Positions 37,326 through 45,851 of a stretch of 64,000 nt of DNA are shown here, one piece after another; the first letter of the stretch is position 1; each line of letters opens with the position of its first letter. The notes under the pieces are model-generated. The model had not been told where the DNA came from and made no database searches. It saw only the letters and a list, made by a program, of their open reading frames with translations. The stretch lies in assembly GCF_041361345.1 (NCBI RefSeq), contig NZ_JBGKAD010000002.1, positions 62,001-126,000 of the forward strand, in the 5' to 3' direction. The stretch comes from Halobaculum sp. MBLA0147. GTDB taxonomy: Archaea; Halobacteriota; Halobacteria; Halobacteriales; Haloferacaceae. The position numbers and the translations under genes were made by a program.

Positions 37326-37808
37326 ATGGGCCGACTCGCGACGACCGTACAGGAGACACTGTGTGAGCGACTGCGGACGCAACTCGACGGCTTCGACTGG
37401 GAGACGGAGCGCCACGTCGCCGCCACCCCGGTCGACGTGGCCGGCCTCGGCGAGAGGGCGACGGTCGTCGTCGAACTGGAGTGGCGACGCGCCGACCCCG
37501 CGGACAACACCGCGAAACTGTTCCGGCACCTCGCGGCGGGGACACTCGACGCCGAGACGGTCGTCGTCGTCCAGGTGTTCACCGGCAAGTACGACCTCGC
37601 GAGCGGCGGGGTGTCCTCCAAACGCGAGAACGCGGAGTTCGTCGGGGAGCGGGCGGCCGCCTCGGAGCCGGGGGTCGAGTACGAGCCGGTCACGCTGGCG
37701 CTCGACCCGCCGAAGCGCGGGGGCGAGCTCCCGACAGACTGGGAGACGGCGGTCGACGCCGTCGCAGAGACCGTCGTCTCGCGTGTCGAGTCGGCAGTCG
37801 AGGGGTAG
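37326..37808 (+). CDS. Small soluble protein with nuclease-like core pattern, function unknown
   Basis: This is a 160-residue protein I do not recognise firmly. After an N-terminal helix (TTVQETLCERLRTQLDGFDW) come strands with ATVVVELEWRRADPADNTAK, then TVVVVQVFTGKYDLASGGVS and a conserved-looking SKRENAEFVGERA helix. The order of acidic residue, then ELEW strand, then helix loosely resembles PD-(D/E)xK nuclease-fold proteins, but the motif is incomplete, so this is only a suggestion. It has its own upstream palindrome and a downstream hairpin terminator, so it looks like an independently regulated single gene. Confidence 0.75.
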   Translation: MGRLATTVQETLCERLRTQLDGFDWETERHVAATPVDVAGLGERATVVVELEWRRADPADNTAKLFRHLAAGTLDAETVVVVQVFTGKYDLASGGVSSKRENAEFVGERAAASEPGVEYEPVTLALDPPKRGGELPTDWETAVDAVAETVVSRVESAVEG

Positions 37809-37855
37809 GTGATCGAGTCGGCGAGGTGCCGCCGAGAGACGGGAGTGGTATCTGT

Positions 37856-37900
37856 GGTCCGAAGTCACGCGGTCCGAAGTCACGCGGTCCGAAATCCCGC
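37856..37900 (+). repeat. Three tandem 15-bp repeats after the gene at 37326
   Basis: Two exact copies of GGTCCGAAGTCACGC (37856-37870, 37871-37885) are followed by a third with three changes (37886-37900) and a degenerate fragment. They lie between the stop at 37808 and the hairpin at 37911, in non-coding DNA. Confidence 0.85.
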
Positions 37901-37910
37901 GTTCGGAGCA

Positions 37911-37940
37911 CACGATTTCGGAAATCGTGATTTCTTTCTC
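37911..37940 (+). terminator. Hairpin plus T-rich terminator
   Basis: CACGATTTC and GAAATCGTG form a perfect 9-bp stem around a single G (37911-37929), followed by ATTTCTTTCTC. It ends the gene at 37326 and may also face the convergent lipoprotein gene, whose stop lies about 50 bases further on. Confidence 0.65.
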
Positions 37941-37981
37941 GGTTCCGACGCAGTCTCGTCGACGGCTGTCGCGGGGGCAGT

Positions 37982-39232
37982 TCAGTCGTCGAGTGCGACC
38001 AGCGTCCCACCGGACTCGCGGTCGAGCGTGAAGCCCCACAACACGGGCACGTAAATCTGGGTGCCGAGGGCAACGGCGTCGTACCCGATGTTCCCCGGCT
38101 GCTCGCGTCGCCACCGTTCGGTCCCGTCTCGGCGGTCGACGGCGACAGTGTCGACCGGATCGTCGCGACCGGGCTTCTCCGTGGTCACGACGACGGATCG
38201 CTCGGTCACGAGCGGGCGCGTCCGGAGGTACGTGTCCTCGCCGGGAGCGACGGAGACGCGCCAGCGCTCGGTGCCGTCTGTGGTTGCCAGTGCGACCAGG
38301 TCGCCGTCCTCTGTCGAGAGATAGACGCGGTCGCCGTCCGTCGAGACGCCGGCAGCCGCCCGGACGGGTACCGTCCACCGCACCGACCCGGTCGCAGCCG
38401 ACAGTGCGTGGAGGTCGTCCCCCGGGACGTATGCTGTCCCGTCCACGACAGTCGGCGTCCCGAACCCGGTCCCGCCGGGTGCGTAGCGCCACTCCGTCTG
38501 TGGATCGCCGACGGTTCCGGGACGGATCGAGACCACACTCCCCAGAATGCGGGTCGTGTACAGGACACGCCCCGCACCGACGGCCGGGACGGCCGTCGAG
38601 AACCGGTCGTCGCCGGTGACGTACCGCCACCCGTCGCCGCCGGCCGTGTCGAGTGCGAGCAGCGTCTCGCCGGTGGAGGCGAACACGCGTCCCTCGCGCC
38701 CGAGGACGGCCTCGTTCACGGAGTCGTCGGTCTCTCGCCCCCACCTGGGAGTCCCGTCTCGAGCGTCGATCGCGTAGACGCCCCCGACCCCGCCGACGTA
38801 CACCGACCCCCGGTGGAGGATCGGTGGGCAACCGGACCAGCCACCACCGCCACCGGGGAGCTCCCGTCGCCACCGCTCGCCGCCGTCGGTGTCGAGTGCG
38901 ACGACCGTCCCGGCACCGTCCGTCTCGGGACCGGGAGCCGTCTGAACGAACAGGCGATCTCCGGCGCCGACCGGCGACGAGAGTCCACCGGGGAACGCGA
39001 CTGTCCAGACGGGCTCCGGGTCGTCGATCCGGACCTCGGGTGCGAACCCGACGTGTCCGGCAGTCCGGCCGAACTGCGGCCACCCATCGTCTTCACCCGG
39101 GAGCGGATCGGTGGTCGACTCGACCGTCTCGGGCCACTCGGTTCCGAGCCGACCGCTCGAACACCCGGCCAGACCGATGACACCCGTCGTCCCGAGGGCG
39201 GCGAGCAGACTACGTCTCGTGTGGTGGGACAC
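37982..39232 (-). CDS. PQQ-binding-like beta-propeller Tat lipoprotein
   Basis: This is a 416-residue secreted protein. The N-terminus has a twin-arginine signal (HTRRSLLAALGTTG) and a lipobox LAGC with Cys24 as the anchor. The rest is a PQQ-type propeller with repeated blades, each of the pattern V-A-L-D-x-x-x-G-x-x-x-W: VVALDTDGGERWRRELPG, AIDARDGTPRWG, LALDTAGGDGWRY, ALSAATGSVRWTV, ALATTDGTERWRV and AVDRRDGTERWRR. Seven to eight blades are visible. Such proteins act as outer-surface scaffolds or assembly factors (BamB-like) rather than enzymes when dehydrogenase ligands are absent, as here. It sits alone between convergent and parallel genes. Confidence 0.9.
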   Translation of the reverse strand: MSHHTRRSLLAALGTTGVIGLAGCSSGRLGTEWPETVESTTDPLPGEDDGWPQFGRTAGHVGFAPEVRIDDPEPVWTVAFPGGLSSPVGAGDRLFVQTAPGPETDGAGTVVALDTDGGERWRRELPGGGGGWSGCPPILHRGSVYVGGVGGVYAIDARDGTPRWGRETDDSVNEAVLGREGRVFASTGETLLALDTAGGDGWRYVTGDDRFSTAVPAVGAGRVLYTTRILGSVVSIRPGTVGDPQTEWRYAPGGTGFGTPTVVDGTAYVPGDDLHALSAATGSVRWTVPVRAAAGVSTDGDRVYLSTEDGDLVALATTDGTERWRVSVAPGEDTYLRTRPLVTERSVVVTTEKPGRDDPVDTVAVDRRDGTERWRREQPGNIGYDAVALGTQIYVPVLWGFTLDRESGGTLVALDD

Positions 39233-39306
39233 TCACGGGAGTGGTGGGGCCGATCCCATAACGGCGACGACAGAGTGTCGTCCGAGTGACGATCCGCCCG
39301 AGGTCA

Positions 39307-41526
39307 CTACCGGGCGAGGGCGTCGGGGTCGATCCCCAACTCGTGAGACAGGAAGCCCCAGCGGTCGGTCTGTTCGCGGACCTCTTTCGAGAGGGGCTTG
39401 CCGGTCCCGTGGCCGGCGTCGTCGTCGATACGGAGCACGACCGGGTGCGGACCGGTGTTGCGTCGTTGCACCCGCGCGGTCATCTTCCGGGCGTGTGCCG
39501 GGTGGACGCGGGTGTCACCGAGCGCGGTGGTGAACAGGGTCGCGGGGTACGCCGTCTCCGGCGCGTTGTGGTACGGGGAGTACTCCCGGAGGTACTCGAA
39601 GGCCTCCGGATCGTCGGGGGAACCGTACTCCGGCGTCCACGACTCCCCGAGCAGGAACTCGTGGAACCGGAGCATGTCGAGCAGCGGGACGTGACACGCC
39701 ACGGCACGGTAGAGATCCGGTCGCTGTGTGAGCAGCGCGCCGACGAGCAGGCCGCCGTTCGAGCCGCCCACGGCGGCGAGGCGGTCGGCGTGGGCCCAGC
39801 CACGCTCGATCAGCCCCTCGCTCACGGCGATCGCGTCGTCGAAGACGTTCTGCTTGTGTTCGCGGCGACCGGCGGCGTGCCACTCGGCGCCGTACTCCGC
39901 ACCACCCCGCAGCGTCGCCACAACGAATACGCCGCCCGCTCGCAGGAACGGTATCCGGAAGCGGGCGAACGACGGCGTACTGTTGATCCGGAACCCACCG
40001 TACCCCGTCACGACCGCCGGGTTGGTTCCATCGGGCTCGACACCCGCACGGCGGACGACGAACGCCGGGATCTCCGTCCCGTCGGCCGACTCGAACCACT
40101 CCTGGCTCGTCTCGATCTCGAACGCTGGAGCCACGTCCTGTCGAACCAGTGTCTCCGTCTCGCCGTCGGGCGTGACACGGCGCACGGATCTCGGCTCCGA
40201 GAACGACTGCACGACCGCGAACACCGTACCGTCGTCGGTGCCGGCGAGGCCGTCGACACTCGCGAACGCCGGGAGGTCGACGGTCGTCGGCTCGGCGTCT
40301 GGCTCTTCGGGATCGTGGAGGGTGAGGACCGAGCGGGCGTCCCGGTGTGCGTGGACGTACACGCGGTCGCCAGCGGGGACGACGTCGCGGATCACGGCGT
40401 CCGACTCCGGCACGAGTTCGGTGAAGACATCGAGCGTATCCGTCTCGGTGGTCGCGTCCGTCTCACTCGTCTCCCCGCCCTCGTCCACCTCGCTCGTCGA
40501 CTCGGACGCGAGAATCTCGTCGACTCCCGCGGTCAGGACGCGTCGGAACGGCGCGTCGAGGTCCGTCGAGAGGTAGAGTCGGCCGTCGGACACCGAGGGG
40601 AAGAACGTCGCGTCGCGTCCCTCGACGACCGGGGTGAGACTCGTCTCCTCGGGTGGGCCGTGAGCGAGGAACACGTCCGACTGTGTTCGCCCGTCGTGTC
40701 GCCCGACCACCACCGTCTCGCCGTCGGTGTCGACACTCGGCCACTCCTGTGGCTCGAACGCGTCCGTGACGAGCCGGTCCGTCTCGCCGTCCAGCGCGTG
40801 GTAGCGGACCGCCTTCTCAAGTTGTGACCCGTCGCCGACGCCACCCGTCGCCACGTAGTAGAACCCACGCGGACGTGGAGACGCTGCGGTGCCGTCGTCG
40901 CCGGCGGCCGCCTCGTCGTCGACAGCCACCTCGTCACCCTCGACAGCCTCGTCACCCGCTGCCGGCACCCACCCGAACGCGTTCGGTTGCGCCCGGCCGA
41001 CGGCGTCCAGCCGCGTGATTTCGTCGCCGTCGTCCACGTCGACGACGACCACGTCGTACTGTTCGTCGCCGCCCTCGGCGACGCCGTACGCGAGCGTCCG
41101 TCCCTCGGGGCCGGGAACGTACCAGTCCACGGAGGTCGTGGTGTCACCCAGTTCGTTCGGGTCGACGACCACGCGGCCGTCACCCGCCCGCAGCGCCGCG
41201 AGCGACTCGAAGACGTAGAGAGTCCGGTGGTCCTCCTCCGGGCCGCCGATCCGCTGGAAGTACCGGTCGCCGGCGGCCTCGACGGTCTCGTAGTCTGTCA
41301 CACGCGCCAGATCCTCGTAGACCGCTTCGAGCCGGTTCGCCTGTGGCGTGTCGAGCACGCAGTCCGCGTACGCGTTCTGCTCGTCGGTCCACGCTTGGAC
41401 ACGCTCGTCGTCCGAGTCTTCGAGCCAGCGGTACGGGTCCGTGAACGTCTCGCCGTGACGGTCCTCCGTCACCGGGTCGCGGTCCGTCTCCGGTGGGGAG
41501 GGCGCCTCCGTCTGATCTGTGGCCAT
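39307..41526 (-). CDS. Prolyl oligopeptidase (S9A)
   Basis: This is a 739-residue cytosolic serine peptidase that cleaves short peptides after proline. A seven-bladed propeller in the N-terminal two thirds gates a C-terminal alpha/beta hydrolase. The catalytic triad is visible: Ser589 in GGSNGG, Asp671 in LGDTRVHP and His706 in DAGHGTG. The start MATDQTEAPSPPETDRDP is followed by the typical TFTDPYRWLEDSDDERVQAW. ATG 41526 was chosen because extension upstream adds only low-complexity residues. Two acidic inserts (about residues 195-220 and 380-400) are halophilic additions. Confidence 0.95.
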   Translation of the reverse strand: MATDQTEAPSPPETDRDPVTEDRHGETFTDPYRWLEDSDDERVQAWTDEQNAYADCVLDTPQANRLEAVYEDLARVTDYETVEAAGDRYFQRIGGPEEDHRTLYVFESLAALRAGDGRVVVDPNELGDTTTSVDWYVPGPEGRTLAYGVAEGGDEQYDVVVVDVDDGDEITRLDAVGRAQPNAFGWVPAAGDEAVEGDEVAVDDEAAAGDDGTAASPRPRGFYYVATGGVGDGSQLEKAVRYHALDGETDRLVTDAFEPQEWPSVDTDGETVVVGRHDGRTQSDVFLAHGPPEETSLTPVVEGRDATFFPSVSDGRLYLSTDLDAPFRRVLTAGVDEILASESTSEVDEGGETSETDATTETDTLDVFTELVPESDAVIRDVVPAGDRVYVHAHRDARSVLTLHDPEEPDAEPTTVDLPAFASVDGLAGTDDGTVFAVVQSFSEPRSVRRVTPDGETETLVRQDVAPAFEIETSQEWFESADGTEIPAFVVRRAGVEPDGTNPAVVTGYGGFRINSTPSFARFRIPFLRAGGVFVVATLRGGAEYGAEWHAAGRREHKQNVFDDAIAVSEGLIERGWAHADRLAAVGGSNGGLLVGALLTQRPDLYRAVACHVPLLDMLRFHEFLLGESWTPEYGSPDDPEAFEYLREYSPYHNAPETAYPATLFTTALGDTRVHPAHARKMTARVQRRNTGPHPVVLRIDDDAGHGTGKPLSKEVREQTDRWGFLSHELGIDPDALAR

Positions 41527-41662
41527 CGACCACTCGGAGACACGCGAGCGACTTGTGTCCGGCGGAGGCGTGAGACGTGACGACGAACCACTGTACTCAC
41601 GGAGGAGCCTACGGTGAGATCGACCTGGATCCGCAGCATCGGTCCTCGATCGTGGGCGGCCC

Positions 41663-42706
41663 TCACAGCCCGTACACGAGCCGTTCGGCGACATCCAGCC
41701 CCGATCGGAGCGCGGCGTGGAGTCGGCCTTCGCCGACGACCCAGTCACCGGCGACGTAGCAGCCGGCGGCTTCGGCGGCGCGGCGCGGACCGGGGACGAG
41801 TCGCCCCTCCGGGAGTGCCCGTTCCCAGAGTGTAGCGTCCGTCCAGTCGGGATCGCGGAGCCACGGCTCGTTGATCACACTCCCAGCGGCCTCAACCAGC
41901 GCCGCAGTGACGTCGGTCGCCTCGGCGTCCGCGTGCCGTGCAGACCAGTCGTGAGCACCCTGCACGAGCAGGACCTCGCCGGACGGGACGTGCCCCGGCT
42001 TGCGGGACTCCCGAGCGATCCACCCGACACTGTGATCGTCGCTCGTGTCGACGAGTGCGTAGTACGGGCGGTCGAGTGCTCGTTCGTACCCCGCGACGAC
42101 GCTCCAGACGGTCGCGTACGGTACGTCGCGTGCCGCCGCGACCAGTCGATCTCGTACGGGTTCGTCCCACTCGCTGTCCGCGAGGAGAGTTGCCGTCACC
42201 GGGGCGGGCGGCGTACAGACGACCGCGTCGAAGGGACCGTGGTCTCCGTTCGGTGTCTCGACGACCCACTCATCGGCGCCGTCGCTCGCCGTCTCGTGGT
42301 GGAGTCGGGTCACCGGAGTGTCGGGGCGCAGCGTGGCGTCGCTGTCGGCGACGAGGCGTCGAACGAGGGCCGTCACGCCGTCCGGTGTCGACAGCTTCTG
42401 CTCGTCTGCGTCGCGACCGGGCGTGACAGTCCCGTCGCCGTCGAACGTGTAGATCGGTCCCGGTGTGTCTCTCGGCGCGGCGACCGTCTCGACGAGGTCG
42501 GTGACGCGGTCGTCCTCAGTCTCCAGATAGTTGGCTCCGTAGTCGTACGTCACCGTTCCGCTCGCCGTCTCGCGACGCCGTGTCGCCGCGCGACCACCCG
42601 GAGACTCGCGTCGTTCGAACACGACACAGTCGGTGTCGGTGGCCCCCAGTACGTACGCCGTCGCCGCACCCGCCGCGCCACAGCCGATGATGGCGACTCG
42701 TGTCAC
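41663..42706 (-). CDS. Renalase-like NAD(P)/FAD-dependent oxidoreductase
   Basis: This 347-residue flavoprotein starts with the ADP-binding motif VAIIGCGAAGAATAYVLGAT. It has the amine-oxidase-like ERRESPGGRAATRR and the Y-D-Y-G-A-N-Y motif, and the C-terminal FAD-contacting YVAGDWVVGEGRLHAALRSG. This matches the renalase/COG3380 group, which in bacteria oxidises isomeric dihydro-NAD(P) forms. The substrate is not provable here. GTG 42706 was selected because the first beta-strand starts two residues later; longer extensions would cross the promoter of the peptide transporter. Confidence 0.85.
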   Translation of the reverse strand: MTRVAIIGCGAAGAATAYVLGATDTDCVVFERRESPGGRAATRRRETASGTVTYDYGANYLETEDDRVTDLVETVAAPRDTPGPIYTFDGDGTVTPGRDADEQKLSTPDGVTALVRRLVADSDATLRPDTPVTRLHHETASDGADEWVVETPNGDHGPFDAVVCTPPAPVTATLLADSEWDEPVRDRLVAAARDVPYATVWSVVAGYERALDRPYYALVDTSDDHSVGWIARESRKPGHVPSGEVLLVQGAHDWSARHADAEATDVTAALVEAAGSVINEPWLRDPDWTDATLWERALPEGRLVPGPRRAAEAAGCYVAGDWVVGEGRLHAALRSGLDVAERLVYGL

Positions 42707-42871
42707 GAGAGGTGGCAGGTGTTCGGCCGATGTGAACGGTCGGAGGATCACGAGATCGTTGGGAGACCTACGACGTCCCCGTTGTCCGTTCCTGCTCGTC
42801 GGCACCCAGAACCCCGTATCTGTGCTCCGCTCTATACAGCTATATAACCCCACATACACTCTCCACTTATT

Positions 42872-42880
42872 CGTATAATA
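42872..42880 (+). promoter_or_regulatory. TATA-like element of the peptide-transporter operon
   Basis: CGTATAATA is the best TATA-like element before the binding-protein gene. It predicts transcription start near 42900, downstream of GTG 42885, which favours GTG 42948 as the translation start. Another AT-rich element (CTATATAA, about 42839-42846) lies further upstream. Confidence 0.4.
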
Positions 42881-42947
42881 GGTAGTGGTACGAGCTAGTG
42901 TTTCCGAGAGGCGTCGTTTGAGACAGTCGGCCGACGACACGTGTATT

Positions 42948-44786
42948 GTGTCCGAAGACACAGCGAGCGGGGAGCGAACCCGTCGAGACGTACTGACCGT
43001 GACCGGAACGGTTGCGACGACCGCACTCGCAGGGTGTGCTGGTGAGACGGACGACGCAGAGACGACGAACGCCGACTCCGCGACCCCGGAGGCCGACGAC
43101 GACCAGACGGAGTCGGGTGGCTCCAGTGCAGAGACCGGGACGCTGTCGTTGTCTATTCCAGAGGCGGCCAACTTCGATCCGGTCCAGATCAAAGGTGACG
43201 GCTCACAGCGGGTGTCGGATCACGTCTTCGAGGAGCTGTTCACACTCCCACAGGGTGGACTGACGCCCGAACCACAACTGGTCGAGGAGTACGAGGTGTC
43301 CGATGACGGCCGAACGTACACCTTCACGCTCGCGGAGGGTGTGCAGTTCCATGACGGGTCGACGTTGACTGCGGCTGACGTGGTGTACTCGTGGGAGCGG
43401 CTCGCCGCCTCCGACAACAGTCAGGAGGCACAGGTCATCCTCGAAGGTGGGTTCCAGATTGCACACGAGACGACGACGGAGACCGTCGACGGAGAACAAC
43501 AGGAGGTGTACGAGCCGGGGACGCTGGCCGTGGAGGCCGTCGACGAACGGACGCTCGAGGTGACGCTGGCGTCGCCGTTCTTCGACGCGTTGTTCTGGTT
43601 CGCGTACGGCTCGTTGAGTCCCGTCCCAGAGGGAATCGTAGGTGACATCGACGGGTACGAGGGTGAGACAGACTACGCTACGTTCTCGGCGGAGCGACCG
43701 ATCGGGACCGGCCCCTACCGGATCGGATCCGTCGAGACGGGTACCAACGTCACCCTCGACGCGTTCGACGAGTACCACGGGAGTGAGCCCGGTCCAGATC
43801 GGATCGAGATGCAGGTGGTCCAGAGTGCCGATACGCGGTTCCAGCGGGCGATCAACCGGAACGTCGACGTGTTCCAACTCCCGAGTTCTCGGTTCGATCC
43901 GAGCAAGGTCTCCATCGAGGAGACGCGGTCACTCGGGCAGGAGGTGGGGACGTACGGCCCCCTCTCGAACGACCGGACTGCTCGGTACTCCACCTGGGAC
44001 GAAGCGTACACCGCGTACTTCATCTTCGACTGCTCGCGGGTCGAACGGCCAATTCGGCGTGCGTTGAACTACGCCGTCAATCAAGAGAACTTCGTCGAAC
44101 AGGGCTTCAAAGGGGTCGGCGAGCCCGCCTTCCACCAGTCGCCGCCGTCGGTGTACCCGGGTGGGAAGGAAGCCTACGACCGTCACGCCGAAGAGAACTT
44201 CCCGTACGGGTACCGCGAGGCACGCGTCGAGAAGGCACGGAGTGTGATGGAGTCGGCGGGCTACTCCGACAGTGATCGTGCGTCGATCACGCTCACCCTG
44301 TACAACGACCGGAACCCGGACGCGTACTCCCGGATCGCCGACCTGATTCGGACGAAGGCGTCGTCGATCCACATCGACCTCACGATCGAACGTGCGCCGT
44401 TCGGGACGATCATCGAGGAGGCGATCAACGGGAACCTCGACATGTACACGCTCGGAAACGGGTTGGAGTACCCGTCGCCGGTGGACATGCTGAAGTTCGG
44501 GCGACCGTACGAGGGGAACCTCGTCCGGTGGCGGAAGGACCCGTCCGACGCCTCCGAGCGCGCTGCGTCGGCGTGGAGCACGATCCAAGACAACCTCGGT
44601 CCGGGCGAGGCGGCCCAACAGACGCGCGACGAGATGATCGTCCAGATGGAGGAGGCAATCTGGGAGGACGCAATCTACCTGACGAACTACCACCCGCGTG
44701 GACAGCAGTTCTGGTACGACGACGTCGACGTGCCGGTACAGTCCAGTGGGTTCCACGATCTGCTCTACGACGACGTACAGCTGTGA
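42948..44786 (+). CDS. Peptide/nickel-type ABC transporter substrate-binding lipoprotein (DppA-like)
   Basis: This 612-residue member of the SBP_bac_5 family binds oligopeptides or similar solutes outside the cell. A Tat signal (RTRRDVLTVTG) and lipobox LAGC with Cys30 precede a disordered linker. The mature domain shows FDPVQIKGDGSQRVSDHVFE, LVEEYEVSDDGRTYTFTLAE, GVQFHDGSTLTAADVVYSWE and VRKAL-type RRALNYAVNQENFVEQGF, all diagnostic. GTG 42948 gives the usual short n-region; GTG 42885 would add 21 residues and lies upstream of the predicted transcription start. It heads an operon with two permeases. Confidence 0.9.
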   Translation: MSEDTASGERTRRDVLTVTGTVATTALAGCAGETDDAETTNADSATPEADDDQTESGGSSAETGTLSLSIPEAANFDPVQIKGDGSQRVSDHVFEELFTLPQGGLTPEPQLVEEYEVSDDGRTYTFTLAEGVQFHDGSTLTAADVVYSWERLAASDNSQEAQVILEGGFQIAHETTTETVDGEQQEVYEPGTLAVEAVDERTLEVTLASPFFDALFWFAYGSLSPVPEGIVGDIDGYEGETDYATFSAERPIGTGPYRIGSVETGTNVTLDAFDEYHGSEPGPDRIEMQVVQSADTRFQRAINRNVDVFQLPSSRFDPSKVSIEETRSLGQEVGTYGPLSNDRTARYSTWDEAYTAYFIFDCSRVERPIRRALNYAVNQENFVEQGFKGVGEPAFHQSPPSVYPGGKEAYDRHAEENFPYGYREARVEKARSVMESAGYSDSDRASITLTLYNDRNPDAYSRIADLIRTKASSIHIDLTIERAPFGTIIEEAINGNLDMYTLGNGLEYPSPVDMLKFGRPYEGNLVRWRKDPSDASERAASAWSTIQDNLGPGEAAQQTRDEMIVQMEEAIWEDAIYLTNYHPRGQQFWYDDVDVPVQSSGFHDLLYDDVQL

Positions 44787-44825
44787 ACGACCCGTCCTGA
44801 CCTCGACTCACGACGACTTCGACAC

Positions 44826-45851
44826 GTGAACCGACTAACCTACTTCACACGTCGACTGGCACTGTCGATCCCGGTCGTCTGGCTGGGGACGACGGTGACG
44901 TTCTTGATCGTCCGACTGGGGCCGTTGAACCCTGCAGCAGCCATCGTCGGACCAGTCAACAGTGCAGCGGCCAGAGAGCGACTCGCTCGCATCGAGCAAC
45001 AACTCGGGTTGACCGAGCCGCTCCCAGAACAGTACGCGACGTACATGCTCGACCTGGTCACGTTCAACCTCGGGCAGTCGTGGGTCGTTTACCCCGGACA
45101 AGACACGGTCTCGTTACTCGTCGAGTTCGGACCCAGAACGGTGTGGCTCGGTCTCTGGGCCGTCTTGATCCCCATCTTCGTCGGTATCCCACTCGGAATC
45201 TACGCCGGCCTCAACCCGAACACGAAACGGGACTACGCGGCGTCCGTCGGTGGAATCGTTTGGCGTGCGATGCCGAACTTCTGGCTCGCCGTCGTCCTGT
45301 TGGCGCTGTTGTCGCTGACCGACTCCGTGTTCTTCGGCGTCGGCTGGGAGTCGTTCCTGATCGAGACCGAACTCGTCGGGCCACCGGATTTGACCACTCT
45401 GACGACTCCGCGTGGGTTCTTGAAGGCGACGAAACAGGTACTTCCGGCGGCGTTCGTCCTCGGATCAGCGTCGATGGGCAACGAACTCCGTCTGTCGCGG
45501 ACTGCCGTTCTGGAGATCATCACCGAGGATTACGTCGAGACAGCGCGAGCGATCGGCGTCTCGCAGCGTCGAATCGTCGGGAAACACGTCCTCCGGAACG
45601 CGTTGATCCCGTTGATTCCAGTGATCACGAGCGAGGCGTACCTCCTCGTCGGTGGGAGTGTTCTCGTCGAGGTCGTCTTCGGGATCAACGGTATCGGGAC
45701 CCTGTTCTACGACGCGATGGTCGCCGGAGACTTGCCACTCGCCGGGTCGCTGATGTACGTGTTCATCCTGATCACGGTTGCGATAAACATCGTTCAAGAC
45801 CTCCTGTACACGGTCGTCGACCCACGCGTCGGGTACGAGGGGAGAGCATGA
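44826..45851 (+). CDS. ABC transporter permease, DppB-like
   Basis: This 341-residue inner-membrane permease of the peptide/nickel type has six helices and a large external loop after helix 1 (RIEQQLGLTEPLPEQYATYM). The cytoplasmic EAA loop that contacts the ATPase is visible as EDYVETARAIGVSQRRIVGK followed by HVLRNALIP. It begins 39 bases after the binding-protein stop and overlaps the next permease by 4 bases. The start is GTG 44826. Confidence 0.93.
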   Translation: MNRLTYFTRRLALSIPVVWLGTTVTFLIVRLGPLNPAAAIVGPVNSAAARERLARIEQQLGLTEPLPEQYATYMLDLVTFNLGQSWVVYPGQDTVSLLVEFGPRTVWLGLWAVLIPIFVGIPLGIYAGLNPNTKRDYAASVGGIVWRAMPNFWLAVVLLALLSLTDSVFFGVGWESFLIETELVGPPDLTTLTTPRGFLKATKQVLPAAFVLGSASMGNELRLSRTAVLEIITEDYVETARAIGVSQRRIVGKHVLRNALIPLIPVITSEAYLLVGGSVLVEVVFGINGIGTLFYDAMVAGDLPLAGSLMYVFILITVAINIVQDLLYTVVDPRVGYEGRA

